Source: Muraenolepis orangiensis
Taxonomy: Eukaryota; Chordata; Actinopteri; Gadiformes; Muraenolepididae
Length of the DNA stretch: 64,000 nt
NCBI GenBank assembly: GCA_027704905.1
Contig: CM051007.1
Location: 17,592,563-17,656,562, forward strand
Reading direction: 5' to 3'
Position numbers and translations under genes: made by a program
The notes under the pieces: generated by a model
Seen by the model: only the letters and a program-made list of their open reading frames with translations
What the model was told of the DNA's origin: nothing
Database searches by the model: none
Shown here: piece after piece, positions 1 to 11,204 of the stretch
How positions within the stretch are numbered: the first letter of the stretch is position 1
How the letters are laid out: each line of letters opens with the position of its first letter

Positions 1-102
1 AGCGAATAATAATATAATATTAATAAGTCCACTGGTGTCCCTGTCAATCAGCCTGGCTCTCCTTCATATCATTAGCCTTGCTGTGAGGCCTGCAGGGAAA
101 TT

Positions 103-165
<63 letters not shown>
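103..165. repeat. (CA)n microsatellite
   Basis: About 31 uninterrupted CA dinucleotides. The frames across it read only His-Thr or Cys-Val, so they are not genes. The first 100 bases hold nothing recognisable. Confidence 0.97.
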
Positions 166-168
<3 letters not shown>

Positions 169-267
169 GTGTGTAGGACCCTGCTGTAGAACACAATATG
201 ACCAGAGCCAGGCACCTGGCTCCCTCCTGCTCCACCTAACACTCACCTAAGTACTTAGGCAAGCGCA

Positions 268-1090
<823 letters not shown>

Positions 1091-1091
1091 C

Positions 1092-1228
1092 GAGCGAGTG
1101 AGCGAGTGAGTGAGTGAGTGAGTGAGTGAGTGAGTGGGGGGTGAGTGAGTGAGTGAGTGAGTGAGTGAGTGGGTGGGCGAGTGAGTGAGTGAGTGAGTGA
1201 GTGAGTGAGTGAGTGAGTGAGTGAGAGA
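1092..1228. repeat. (GAGT)n tetranucleotide microsatellite
   Basis: Tandem GAGT/TGAG units with two short GGGG/GGGC interruptions near 1136 and 1171. Frames on the minus strand translate to Leu-Thr-His-Ser repeats and are not genes. Confidence 0.95.
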
Positions 1229-1263
1229 GGACCTATCGTATGAAGACAAGAGCCAAGGAGATC

Positions 1264-1298
1264 ATACCCACACCACGAGTCTACGTGGTGTGGGTATG
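1264..1298. repeat. perfect 15-bp stem hairpin
   Basis: CATACCCACACCACG is followed after a 6-nt loop (AGTCTA) by its exact reverse complement. No poly-T tract follows, so there is no reason to call a terminator. It lies just beside the GAGT array. Confidence 0.85.
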
Positions 1299-1729
1299 AC
1301 TCAGCAAACGGGCTCTTCACGAGGCAATGACTAAACACCAAAGCCAAACCTAATGAAACAGCTGATCCACTAGACAGCCGGTGGGAGTAGGCGGTAAGGT
1401 CATGTGTACACCGTGGTGTCTTCACAGGACCCCCACCACTTCCAGATGGGGCACATCTCTGGTGGCGTCGCTGGATGACCCCCAGCGCGTTGGCGTGGGG
1501 AACACCGTCGACAGTCCGACGCTCGCAGCTGCGAATGTTGATGTGCTTTTGTTGCCATGCCAACGAAACTTCAGAAACCGGTCTGCCTTATTTTTTCTTG
1601 GAAAACCAACCGGAACATTCCGCACATTCACCCTTTATCTGAGGGCTAAACACAGCCACGTATGGTATGCTCTCTGGTCGTCTTCTGTACTGTTTTGCAG
1701 GGAATTGAACAAGCTAGTGTATTAAGTGC

Positions 1730-1731
<2 letters not shown>
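1299..1731. other. unique sequence, nothing recognised
   Basis: Somewhat GC-rich stretch with open frames of 60-115 codons on both strands (for example 1381-1725). None resembles a protein family known to me, and there is no codon periodicity or flanking splice signal that I trust. Confidence 0.4.

Positions 1732-1777
<46 letters not shown>
1732..1777. repeat. (TA)n microsatellite
   Basis: About 23 TA dinucleotides. Shorter (TA)n tracts occur near 1845-1855. Confidence 0.95.
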
Positions 1778-1781
<4 letters not shown>

Positions 1782-1984
1782 GCGTTCTTTATAGGTAGGC
1801 AAGAAAATGACTATTCACCAGGAAATCCTAAGAAGAATACATACATATATATATAAATAGAGCATTTTCAAATTACGCTAATGAGTTTTTGGAATTTTCC
1901 TAGTTCCATGTTGGAGAATATTGATACAGAATATGTATTGTATTAAGTTTTTTTTTTAGAGACCCTTCATCTACAAGACAAGAC

Positions 1985-3372
1985 ACGTGTTAAAATGATG
2001 CATTTGTTTATCATCATTTTAGTAATAATTTGTCTACACGAAAAAGTTATCAACAGCACCTTAAATGATGAAGGGAGAACCTTGAGAAGGAATGCAGAGA
2101 GGGGGGGTCCCTCCTTCCAGGGATGGTTAGGTGGAAAATGGGTTCAAAGTATTACAAGCAAACATTTGAAATACAATTAATAAAAAATAAAAAAAATGAG
2201 TGTTGTCCCTGGTGATGAGAGGGTGGCAGGTGACCAAACAGGTAATAATTGGTGTGGCCAGGCATGATCACAGCATGACTTTTTGAATTCATAGAAGGCC
2301 AGGTCCTAAAGACTAGAGGGGCTATATAAGGACAATAGGGAATAATACTATTATAATAATAATAATAGTCCTTCAGGTAGGATGCTGGCAATCCATGCAG
2401 GATTTTTAAATAATTTAAATCTAAACTGGCATTCATTGGAAGCCATTGATCATTGTTCATTGATCATTGATCACATTACCCCATAGGGTAATAGAATAGG
2501 GGTAATGTGATCAAATGTTGTGGTTCTAGTTAGAAGTCTAGCAGCGGTATTCTGCACAAGCTGGAGTTTTTTTTTCTTTCGGGCCAAAGATGATCAGCCT
2601 TTTTTCCCTGTGTGTTGAGCTTAAAAGTAGTTTTGGGACATCCATCTTTTAATTGCATTCAATAGCTGAGAATTAGATCGCAGTGGACCAAGGATCAACG
2701 GTTGGGGAAGACCAAAGCTGTATAGATTTTGAATTTTCGCAAAGAACAAAGTGCTTTCTATTCATAAGATAAGAGCTCTAAACCAGAGAAGAGGCGAGCC
2801 TTTGATGTCAACATAGTGTTCGAGACGATCAAGAAGAATGCTGTGGTCGATTGTGTTGAAAGTGACACAGAGGTCAAGCAGCACAAAGCAGGGAGCTTGC
2901 ATTGCTGTCAATGGTAAGGAGACGTGTGTTCCCCGCTCTGGTCACAGCAGTGTCAGTGGAATAGAAAGTCTTTAACCCCAACTGAAAGGGTTCAAATAAG
3001 TCAGGTGATTGATGACAATTTCTTCCAGTACATTAGAAAGAAAAGGAAGGTTGGAGATGGGACAATAGCTGTGAAGAACTTCAGGCTCTTGGCCAAACCT
3101 CTTGAGTCGAGGTTGTATCACAGCAGTCTTAAAGGGAGAGGGAACTGTTCCCGTGGACAGGGAGAAGTTCATGCCATGAGCATAGCCGGTCCAACCATTG
3201 GGAAGAGTTCTGTAAGAACCTTGGTAGGGAGAGGGCCCAGCATACGGGGAGTGTGTTAAGATGCTTGTGTTGGTTAAGCAAGCAATTTCATGTTCAAAGA
3301 ATTCCAATAAGTTGCATGCTAGTTCTCCCTTCCAAATAAAGTTAAGCAAAGTCTGGCAAGTAAACAGCATGT
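1985..3372 (-). mobile_element. L2-type LINE, decayed reverse-transcriptase 3' half
   Basis: This is a non-LTR retrotransposon fragment read on the minus strand. The frame near 3180-2985 encodes the reverse-transcriptase finger/palm segment with PISNLPFLSNVLEE, the conserved L2/CR1 block. Near 2895-2770 the frame continues FNTIDHSILLDRLEHYV, matching motif A; the catalytic Asp of the usual FDTVDH is replaced by Asn here. Near 2560-2340 comes the C-terminal end (LLTRTTTFDHITPI, HWLP), as in L2 proteins. The 3' untranslated part runs down to about 1990. Stops and frameshifts separate these blocks, so the copy is dead. The endonuclease half is absent. Assignment to the L2/Maui group rests on remembered consensus motifs. 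Confidence 0.8.
2469..2512. repeat. 14-bp stem hairpin inside the LINE
   Basis: GATCACATTACCCC and its exact reverse complement flank 16 nt. It sits in the conserved RDHITP-coding part of the LINE and probably reflects a small local inverted duplication. Confidence 0.75.
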
Positions 3373-3671
3373 GATGATGATCTTCTCATGCTGTGACTCC
3401 AGTCTCTACTGAAATTCCACTGAATATATATATACAGAATAATACAAAATGTACACTGTAAAACCATGGATATGTTTTTTGATTTAGATTCTCATCATCT
3501 AAATACACAGTTTAAACTACTAATACTACTACTCATTGCCTAGACTAAAAATACACCTGAGAAAATTATAGATTTGTTTAGATTATTGTGAGTTTGTAAA
3601 ATTTCAAAAATAGTAATTAAGGAAGCAAGCATACAATCTCCCGCCCTCATACAGCAGCCTCTGCAGCCTCT
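3373..3671. other. AT-rich unique sequence
   Basis: No gene seen. An isolated TACACTGTAAAACC motif at about 3450-3463 matches the terminal repeat of the large elements at 4038 and 32485 and may be an orphan end. Confidence 0.4.
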
Positions 3672-3965
3672 GCTGACACCTATATAATGTATAATATACA
3701 GTGTATGTGACAAGGTATCTGCTGACACCTATATAATGTATAATATACAGTGTATGTGACAAGGTATCTGCTGACACCTATATAATGTATAATATACAGT
3801 GTATGTGACAAGGTATCTGCTGACACCTATATAATGTATATATAATATAGTATACAGTGTATGTGACAAGGTACCTGCTCACACCTATATAATGCATACT
3901 ATATATAATGTGGTATCTGCTGAAACTTGTAAAGAAAATGTATGATATAATGCATAATATATATG
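3672..3965. repeat. 49-bp minisatellite
   Basis: Units starting GCTGACACCTATATAATG begin at 3672, 3721, 3770 and 3819 (exactly 49 bp apart). Two diverged units follow near 3877 and 3919. The first copies are nearly identical and the last two decayed. Confidence 0.92.
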
Positions 3966-4059
3966 TGTCGAGGTTTATAGCATAGGTGTCTATTTGTTTT
4001 TCATGTCACTGGACCAGACTCGGTATCTCTTGCTCTCTACACTGTAAAACCGAATAAGT

Positions 4060-4450
4060 TAGCAGAACTCAAAAATTTTGAGGCAATGACTTGCCTCAAA
4101 ATTTTTGAGTTTATCAACTCAAAAAACTCAAGTTCTCAGTACTCAAAAGTTTTGAGTTCTGAGAACTCAAGTTTTGAGTTCTGAGAACTCAAAAGTTTTG
4201 AGTTCACAGAACTCAAATGTTTTGAGTTCTCAGAACTCAAAACTTTTGATTAGGTGCTACTTAACTAATTTAAGTTACTATGACTTAAAGTTGTCAGTTT
4301 TCAGAACTCAAAAGTTTTGATTAGGTGCTACTTAACTAATTTAAGTTACTATGACTTAAAGTTGTCAGTTTTCAGAACTCAAAAGTTTTGATTGGGTGCT
4401 ACTTGATTATATTCAGTTACTACGACTTAAAGTTTTCAGTTTTCTATCCG
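4060..4450. repeat. subterminal palindromic and 71-bp tandem repeats
   Basis: 4060-4260 is a run of self-complementary ACTCAAAAGTTTTGAGT words. From 4248 a 71-bp unit beginning GATTAGGTGCTACTT repeats at 4248, 4319 and 4390. Such subterminal arrays are typical transposase-binding regions, but that role is inferred. Confidence 0.8.
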
Positions 4451-4689
4451 TGGGAATAAGTTAACAGAACTTAAAAAAATAAGTACACAACCACATTATT
4501 TGAACTTAATAAAAAATAGTTTTATGTACACAAGTCAAACATAAATACAATAGAATCACTATAATTAAACAACTTTACAACAGTTAAATATGGCAAATAG
4601 AAAATAAAAACAAATAGAAAAATAGAAAAAATGAACAGTGCACACTGTGTAGTAGGCCTATTGATAAATGTATAGAAAGAAGGATACCT

Positions 4690-4796
4690 CAGTGAGGTAT
4701 TATTGAAGGCCTTCTGAATCAAAGTTCTTTGCTTACTTCTTAAGGCATTATTGTGACAAAGGGAAAGAACTTTGATTCACAATAATAATACCTCAC
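4690..4796. repeat. imperfect inverted repeat
   Basis: GAGGTATTATTG...CAAAGTTCTTT near 4694-4731 pairs with AAAGAACTTTG...AATAATACCTC near 4764-4795, separated by about 32 nt. It lies just downstream of the stop codon of the decayed gene on the minus strand, in its presumed 3' flank. Confidence 0.7.
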
Positions 4797-4808
4797 CCCA
4801 CATCCTTT

Positions 4809-6465
4809 CTACACATTTATCATCAAGTCATTCTTGAGTGTCTGCAACCTGGGCGACAGTTTACCAGCTTCTAGACCAAGTACAATCTTCTGAACGAATT
4901 CAAAAGTGTTGGTCAGCGCTTTAGGATAGCTGAGGTGTAGTGCATAAATCAGTCCAAACATGACCAGGAAGGCATCACCAAATCTGGGGAGGCTGATCAC
5001 GATGTCACTTTCGAGGACGACAGAGATTTTCACAGGCTGGTAGTGAACTGGACTTGTGTCATGGTCACTGATGACAGTAAGGAGGGCCACAGCAACATCG
5101 TCAAGCTCTGGCTCATCAGGCTCCTGAATGAATGAAAGAGACATACTAATCACAAACTAATCCATGGTTTCTACTAATATAAGAGTTAAATAGAATTATT
5201 TTTTCCACAAAATAGTACTTAATTTATTTTATAACGTTTTTTTTGGTTATTGTTGTTGACAAATCATCTCTCCTTATCATTTAAGTACTGCTGGTGCAGC
5301 ACAAAGCTAAGTATATGGAGTTATGTTTGTAAGTTGTAAGTAAAAACAGAAGATGCGTGTTCTGGACACAGGAATCAGCCAAGTTACCAGAGAATCTAAG
5401 TGGCGGGAGATAGACTGATACTAAGCTCAAGAACACATACAGGAAAATGTTTTACTAAACTTCTTGTCGCTTTGAACAAAACACCAAGCCAGTTCATTTG
5501 TAGTAGGGTGAAATAAAACAGACCATACCTCTCCAAATCACACAAACTGTATGGATAGACTAAACAAGGGTAAGTCCTAAAACATGTTAGTATTTTGATT
5601 AACTGTTCACTTAATATACAGTGGTACTGTATATTAACTTCCTCGTTCAGATACACAGGAAGTGCATGGAGAACAGTGGTGCGCCTGGTGTGGATGTCAT
5701 GGATTTCCTATTAAGATAAAAAACAGAAGTGTATATACTGAAAAGTTTACTGAACAATGTTGATTTTAAACAGTCCAATCAGAACATATGTCCACAAATA
5801 ACCTCTACACATCTTTAATGCAATCAGACAAATAGCAAACACAAAGTGGACTAATTGTAAAATGTAAAAGCTCATTTGAATCATTGAAGCTGTCCAATGT
5901 TAGAGGTTCAACCTACGACATGTATAATAATCTATTCACCTGTTCATCGTGGATTCGTAAAATGTCTGCCAACGCAACTGCTGTGGTCCCAGTTTTAGTC
6001 GCCTTCTGTCGAAATAACGTCATCAGTCTACGAATATGGCGGTCAAGCTCTGCGTAGAAGGTGTTGGGCAGGTTCCGGTTTGTAACCATCTGGAACTCTG
6101 CATACACCTACATTTAAAAACAGCATCAGGACAATACAACAACATCAATGAGTCAGTTCAACTTGGAGGATCTCTTAAACTTCTATAACGCAGCAAATAG
6201 CCGCCAAATGAGTAAGAACCACAACTTTCACTTTAAACCACACAGAATGTGCAATATGTTAACACAGGAAAAAAATATCCATATTACCACACTCTATTTT
6301 AAGAGCAGGCCAGGTCCATGAGCTCGTTCACTGGTGGGCAGGAGTTTACTATGGTCTGTCCGCGCAGGGCAAATGTGGTCTGCATCATCTTGGTAATGAG
6401 AGGCAGGTTCTTCTCAGTCTTCTTCAGTTCTTCAGCAATTGTCTGCCTCAACTGCTGAATGATGA
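4809..6465 (-). pseudogene. decayed spliced gene, SAMD3-like multicopy fish protein (C-terminal exons)
   Basis: Four minus-strand exons can be read. Exon 6288-6465 follows a TTTCAG acceptor and encodes EELKKTEKNLPLI and CPPVNEL. Exon 5940-6107 encodes 56 residues from VYAEFQ to HDEQ and is followed by a GTGAAT donor. Exon 5639-5707 encodes 23 residues including DIHTRRTTVLHALP. Last exon 4809-5123 follows an ATTCAG acceptor and encodes 104 residues including LPRFGDAFLVMFGLIYALHL. A further possible exon with a GTAAGT donor lies near 7275-7320 (NRVEELQDLVQSAW). From memory, these blocks match a large fish family labelled SAMD3-like or uncharacterised; its biochemical role is unknown to me. In the first exon the expected reading continues only in a shifted frame (WPALKIE), so this copy is probably broken. 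It sits inside a TIR-bounded element, which suggests a transposon-borne gene. Confidence 0.55.
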
Positions 6466-6954
6466 CTGAAATGTACACACGCAATCAGTATAGAGGCATG
6501 GAAGAGGGCTGTGCTGCAGTCTGTAGTGTTTCAATAACTGTATTCTGGAAGTGAAAGAAGGAGCGCACAACTTACACTGCCAGACCATATCGGAACAAGC
6601 CACCTGAAAGGAAAAAAAATGACAAAGTTTAGACCTCCATCAACAACATTCAAACCAGAATTACTTACAACTCAATATAACAAAAAGTTCATTACTATTA
6701 GCTTACAAAAACATGACCATGGAATACAGAATACACAACACTGCTGTGCGGTCGGAAACCTAGGCTGTAAAAGCCAGCTGGCTAGCTAATGACCAGCTAG
6801 CCATAAGTTATCCCTTACACGTGTTCTAACCACCATGAATGGAAGGAAACCACGTGCTCGAAATTTTAACACCGTTTTGGGCTTCGGTTTGGTTTAGATA
6901 GTAAAAGTTAGTAACCAGAGTTAGCTCTTAAAAACAAGATTCATTTTCCCATAA

Positions 6955-7115
6955 CCTGAATACATTTACATTACATTTAGGGCATTTGTCAGACGCTTTT
7001 ATCCAAAGCGACTTACAAAGAGTACAATTGTTGAAGACAGCAATATATCTCCGTGGTGCATAAAGATAAGAAAAAGAGTAGGTTTCAAGCATTCCTGCTA
7101 AATAGTGCAACGTTA
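6955..7115. repeat. short interspersed repeat with TTTATCCAAAGCGACTTACA core
   Basis: Carries a core (CAGACGCTTTTATCCAAAG) that recurs at 9813-9860, 21770-21815 and, inverted, 13230-13285. This is a very common fish interspersed repeat. Frames through it are not genes. Confidence 0.75.
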
Positions 7116-7314
7116 TATGAGCCTCATGTGCTCTGCACTACACCAACATGCGAGACTAGCGAGAACAATTGAGCGAAATTATATTTTTAAATCAGGTAGA
7201 TTAAATGAGCAGAAATAACTAACTATAATTGGTATAATGTATGTGATGTATCTATTAATTAATTAATACTTTAAGTAACTTACCATGCACTTTGGACAAG
7301 ATCTTGGAGTTCTT

Positions 7315-7540
7315 CAACGCGGTTGGGGGGAGGAGAGCAAATGATCGCGGTGGAGTGGTGTGGAGTGGGGGAGGGGGGTGGAGCGAATCAAATGGGGGTG
7401 GGGGGTGGGTTGAAACCGCCCGTCAAGGGGAGAGGGGGGAGGGGCGTGTTGCTGAAACAGTTCATGGAGGGGGGAGGGGCGTGTTGCTGAAACAGTTCAT
7501 GGAGGGGGGAGGGGCGTGTTGCTGAAACATCGTCTGACCC
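7315..7540. repeat. G-rich block with 36-bp tandem units
   Basis: Strongly purine-rich plus strand. From about 7433 a unit with GGGGCGTGTTGCTGAAACA recurs three times at a spacing of about 36 bp. Several G-runs close together could form G-quadruplexes. Confidence 0.8.
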
Positions 7541-7644
7541 TCAAGGGTGGCGACTAGACCAATGTGTGCGTTCATGCAGCGTTTCCGCTGGTAAGGTTTC
7601 CACGGCTAAAACCTTGCCGCCACACCATACATTTGATAATAAAG

Positions 7645-7780
7645 AATAGGGCTGTCAAGGTTAATGCGTTACTAACGCGTCGCCGTTAACGCCCCCCCCC
7701 GTTCGGACCTGAAGTCCCGCCGCCACCCTCCCCCCCCACCCCCACCGCTGGCCATCGCGACCTGAATCCCCCCCCCGTCT
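7645..7780. repeat. GGGCTGTCAA...GTTAACGC repeat end plus poly-C
   Basis: GGGCTGTCAAGGTTAATGCG with internal inverted GTTAAC/ACGCG words resembles the end of a widespread vertebrate DNA-transposon repeat. Poly-C and CCCCACCCCC follow. Family assignment is weak. Confidence 0.4.
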
Positions 7781-8347
7781 GACACCCATGAGATCAATTC
7801 CACAGGAATCACTGCTTCCATGAGTATATACCACACACCCAACCCCAGATAAATGCCAGAAGAACCCATGCCTGTGGATTAAAGACCAAAGATCGTACCT
7901 CTTGTCTTGTGTTCTGACCGACACGAGTGCGAGTGCGCGCGATATACAGAGTCATCATATACAGTCCTTTAAAGTCCTCCCCAATACCCACTATAATGTT
8001 ACTGACATCAGACACATGAATGTTGAAACAATAGAAATCAGTGGAATTTATCATTTTGAATATGTAATTACTTAATTATTTTATTTATTTATTATTATTA
8101 TATATATTATATTATTATAATTATGATTTAATTATCGTGCTTAAGTTATGCTTTTAAGTTATGCTTACTTAATACACAAATAGTTCAAGTCAATCAAGTT
8201 AATCAATCAAGTTAAGTTGCAGTTACTCAAAAAAGGACGACAAGTCACACGAACTCAACATTTTTGAGTTCGTAGAACTTTTTTGAAACTTTGAGTACAC
8301 ACTACTTAATCTATTTGATTACTTTGAACATTCGGGTTTACAGTGTA

Positions 8348-8648
8348 CCTTACCCTCTATGAGATTGCTGACTTATACAGACTAGATACATATATAGGCA
8401 AATAAATCAGTAACGGACCATTTGGACATTTTTTTGATGGGAACACCTTTTTTTAAAGGTTTGATAGGAAGGCTCTGAAAGTGCGACATATACAAATTCA
8501 CAGTACTAACGATACATCGAATTCGAATCGAATCGTATTTTTATACCCTTATTATAATCTAAAACACTGTCTTCTGTTTCTCTATACATTGCAGTAGGTG
8601 GCTACAGCATAATCTGCTGGTGGACCCCAAGACCCACTAGGACATAGG
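8348..8648. other. AT-rich unique flank
   Basis: No gene or recurrent repeat recognised between the right end of the 4.3-kb element and the possible LTR. Confidence 0.4.
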
Positions 8649-8649
8649 G

Positions 8650-8950
8650 ATGTGTTAAGATGTTCCAGATGTGTTGTCTGTTGGTGTGCCTTTAGGCCCT
8701 TATAAGGGTGCCTTTAGGGGGTTTTCAACGGTATCCTATGGACGTAACATGAGTCATAGGTGTAGGGAGTAGTGCCGTGGGGAATGTTTGACCAATAAGA
8801 ATGAAGTGATGTACAAGCCACAGATAGTGTGAAAACGTATATACTGGGTAATAAGGAAAAACATCTTCAGTCTGCAAACTGGCACGGTAGGCTCCATCAT
8901 GCTGCAGTTGACGTGTTTGATGCGTTGTTCAATAAAGACTTGAACTTAGT
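8650..8950 (+). mobile_element. possible solo LTR
   Basis: Begins TGTGTTAAGATGTTCC, has a TATA-like GTATATACTGG near 8838 and an AATAAA signal near 8930 about 95 nt later, the spacing expected of an LTR R region. No clear terminal CA or target duplication was found, and there is no internal region. Confidence 0.3.
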
Positions 8951-8951
8951 A

Positions 8952-9131
8952 TCCGGACCTCCGGACCTCCGGACCTCCGGACCTCCGGTTTTGAAGGTTT
9001 GACCAGTATCTTCTGAGCTTTTTTGGACCTTGCGAACATTTTTTGATCTGTTTGAGTTTTTGGAGTTTATTATCTTCTGAGCATTTTGGACATTGCGAAT
9101 ATTTTTTGATCCATCTGAGTTTTTGAGTTTC
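8952..9131. repeat. (CCGGACCT)n and a 63-bp tandem duplication
   Basis: About five 8-bp units CGGACCTC at 8952-8990 are followed by two diverged copies of a roughly 63-bp segment starting TATCTTCTGAGC (about 9007 and 9070). Confidence 0.8.
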
Positions 9132-9745
9132 CTTACCTTGACAGACAACTGCTGAGTTTAAACAGATTTTTGATATCGAACATTTTGCCAACTGTGTTTT
9201 GAAGCAAAAACAAATTAACTGCCCATGGATTTATTTGCTTTTGGGTCGCAAAGAGAAACATAACAAATATAAATATACTATATACTTTAACATCTTTCAG
9301 CAGAGCAAAGATCTCAGCCAAGGAATTAAGTTAATAGTGTCGCCAACTGTTTTCCAATTAAAGTAGCTAGCACTAGCTTCAAAAGTCTCTAAAAGCCAGA
9401 TGACGTCATGCGCTCATTTGCATATTGATGACGAAATCGCAGGTGAATTAGCAAAATGCTTAGTTATTGTGTTGAGCGAGAGAGAGATCACGATTAAAAG
9501 GTAGACAGAGAACACTTTAGGCAAATAATCACAAACCCATCATACAGGGACTTCGTATATCTATATTTGAATGAACTATTTACATATCAAGCGATGTATT
9601 GGCAAGCTGCCGATACATCCAGTCTGCAACCCGAGAAAGCAGGTGCAGGAAGCAAACAGGGGTTTGGTCCTTCTTCTTAGTATGATCTTGCAGTATTAAA
9701 TGTCATATTATTGACATTTGACAGTATATGCTGTAGTGTTGACAT
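9132..9745. other. unique sequence, nothing recognised
   Basis: AT-rich, short frames only, no family resemblance. Confidence 0.4.
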
Positions 9746-9748
9746 GAT

Positions 9749-10440
9749 ATGGTGTCAAATGGTGTCTTTCTTCCTGAAGAGATTGCGGAAAGCCCACCTG
9801 TATTACATTACATTACATTACAGTTATTTAGCAGATGCTTTTATCCAAAGAGACTTACAATAGTGTGTTTCAACAAAGGAAGAGAAGAAGAGAACAACTC
9901 GTCACCAGAAGTCAAAAGTGCATTTCATTCCTAACACGTCTCCAATAACTGAACCAGTGCTCAGGTAGAAGTACAATAATTCTGACAAAAGTCTAAGGGA
10001 AAATGAACTCTGAACTCTGCTCACTATATCCTATCACCATCAATGTCTTTGACGGCCTTGCACTGTGATCATAACTCTCTACCTATAGTTGACAGATTTA
10101 TTGTTTACATCCCTGTATGATAGCCATGTACATTTTGACATTTTTACTGTACCTACCAGATATATATTAATCTTCAACTGTTGATACAATTGCATATCCC
10201 TGCTCACTACCTGCTGTATATACATTTATATTTATTTATTTTGTTTATATAATTGCATGCATATATATATATATATATATATACCTACAGTTCTTTTTTT
10301 TACATCGTATTTAACCCCTGTACATTGTATATTACTATGCACTTTCCTGCAACATTTGCACTCTGGTTGGATGAAATTATTTTCGCTGTACTGTACTGTA
10401 CAGTACATTTTTATCTAATCTAATCTAATCTAATCTAATG
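9749..10440 (+). mobile_element. LINE 3' end interrupted by a short interspersed repeat
   Basis: Starts with CTTCCTGAAGAGATTGCGG and GAAAGCCCACCTGT, encoding FFLKRLRKAHL as in the LINE at 24010. It is then broken by the TTATCCAAAGAGACTTACA repeat (9806-9990). The LINE tail resumes: 10165-10230 (TTAATCTTCAACTGTTGATA) parallels 24687-24750, and 10318-10345 parallels 24915-24950. It ends in a (TCTAA)n tract at 10416-10438. Coding capacity is lost. Confidence 0.7.
9806..9990 (+). repeat. interspersed repeat inserted in the LINE
   Basis: (ATTAC)n head, TTTATCCAAAGAGACTTACA core, and a tail (CACCAGAAGTCAAAAGTGC ... GTACAATAA) that recurs at 61290-61365. The recurrence of the tail defines this as one repeat unit. 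Confidence 0.7.
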
Positions 10441-10479
10441 CTGTGTTGTCATTAAACACCTTCGACACGCAGGAATGAA

Positions 10480-10645
10480 AGGATTTATGAGATGATAAAA
10501 TGTCCAGCCCGGTCGCCACCTCAGGGACCTTTACACTCTGACACGACAATCGTCTTGATGGGATGTTCTCAACTTTAAGGAACGATAAGTCAACGTTCAC
10601 ACTCACTCCCAGAAACAACACCTGCCTGTGCTATCACATGTATCC
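10480..10645. repeat. repeat family A, first copy
   Basis: Related to the reverse complement of 18740-18905: both share GTCAACGTTCACACTCACTC, then ACACCTGCCTGTGCTATC, and an upstream CACCTCAGGGAC. A frame across both reads STFTLTPR...TCLCY, but neither copy is open throughout and the family is not recognised. Confidence 0.7.
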
Positions 10646-10669
10646 CTCTCTTTCTTTTCCACCATTTGT

Positions 10670-10719
10670 CATTGTTGTATCTTGTATCTCGTCCCCCCGA
10701 GATACAAGATACAACAATG
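10670..10719. repeat. perfect 22-bp stem hairpin
   Basis: The 22-nt arm 10670-10691 (CATTGTTGTATCTTGTATCT and CG) and arm 10698-10719 are exact reverse complements around a 6-nt TCCCCC loop. The right arm is followed by a further partial copy (ATGATACAAGATAC). Confidence 0.9.
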
Positions 10720-10892
10720 ATACAAGATACCGCCGTGACGTTGAGCTGTATGTCCACAAGTGTGACAGCTCATAAGGGACCCGCAACAATGCTCGCATGC
10801 TTCCTATACAGCAGCACCAGGTGGGGGGCCCTTATGGAGTGTGTGGGAGTCGACATCCTGGATCCTCTTCTCATCACTGGCGGCTAAACCGC

Positions 10893-11160
10893 AACCGCTA
10901 TGTTGTTTCCCTGGCTATGGATTATGCTGTATGCTCCTGAAAGGAAGCAAGGGGTCTCCCAAAAGCCTGGGTGTATGAGGTGGACTGGACCATTCACAGC
11001 GCTGGCCAAACTGACAGATGTTGTTTCTGGCGTAGAGCTAGTAAGAGGCCAGACAGGGTGGTCCTCCGTCGGGCTGGAACCCTACCAGCCCCTTGCCAGT
11101 ACTGAGGACGAGTCACCAGCCGGGCCTGAGCCAACCCCTGGATTGGACCCGTCGACCTGA
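10893..11160 (+). pseudogene. Ty3/gypsy integrase C-terminal remnant
   Basis: The plus frame reads LYAPERKQGVSQKPGCMRW, TGPFTALAKLTDVV, then LEPYQPLAS. This is the order of the C-terminal integrase segment in fish Ty3/gypsy Pol: a (VW)LYxPxRKxGxSPKL motif, the WxGPxxV motif and a DRLAPYxP-like end, here degraded to GLEPYQP. No upstream catalytic core and no LTR were found, so this is an isolated fragment. Family resemblance is from memory. Confidence 0.6.
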
Positions 11161-11204
11161 GCACACAGAACCTTCAGGACTTTGTATTGGGTGCATGGGG
11201 TGCA

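Larger units (their letters stand above)
4038..8347. mobile_element. 4.3-kb candidate DNA transposon with TACACTGTAAAACC-type TIRs
   Basis: The left end TACACTGTAAAACCGAAT (4038) and the reverse complement of the right end TACACTGTAAACCCGAAT (8347) match at 17 of 18 positions. Both ends carry subterminal ACTCAA/TTGAGT motifs. A clear target duplication was not seen. The interior holds minus-strand exons resembling a multicopy fish protein, plus secondary insertions. A second element with the same ends lies at 32485-36430. The superfamily is not assigned. Confidence 0.6.

Noticed and set aside
1264..1298. Rho-independent terminator
   Set aside because: No T-tract and a eukaryotic setting.
3672..3965. 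CRISPR-like array
   Set aside because: It is a 49-bp head-to-tail minisatellite with no unique spacers, in a vertebrate genome.
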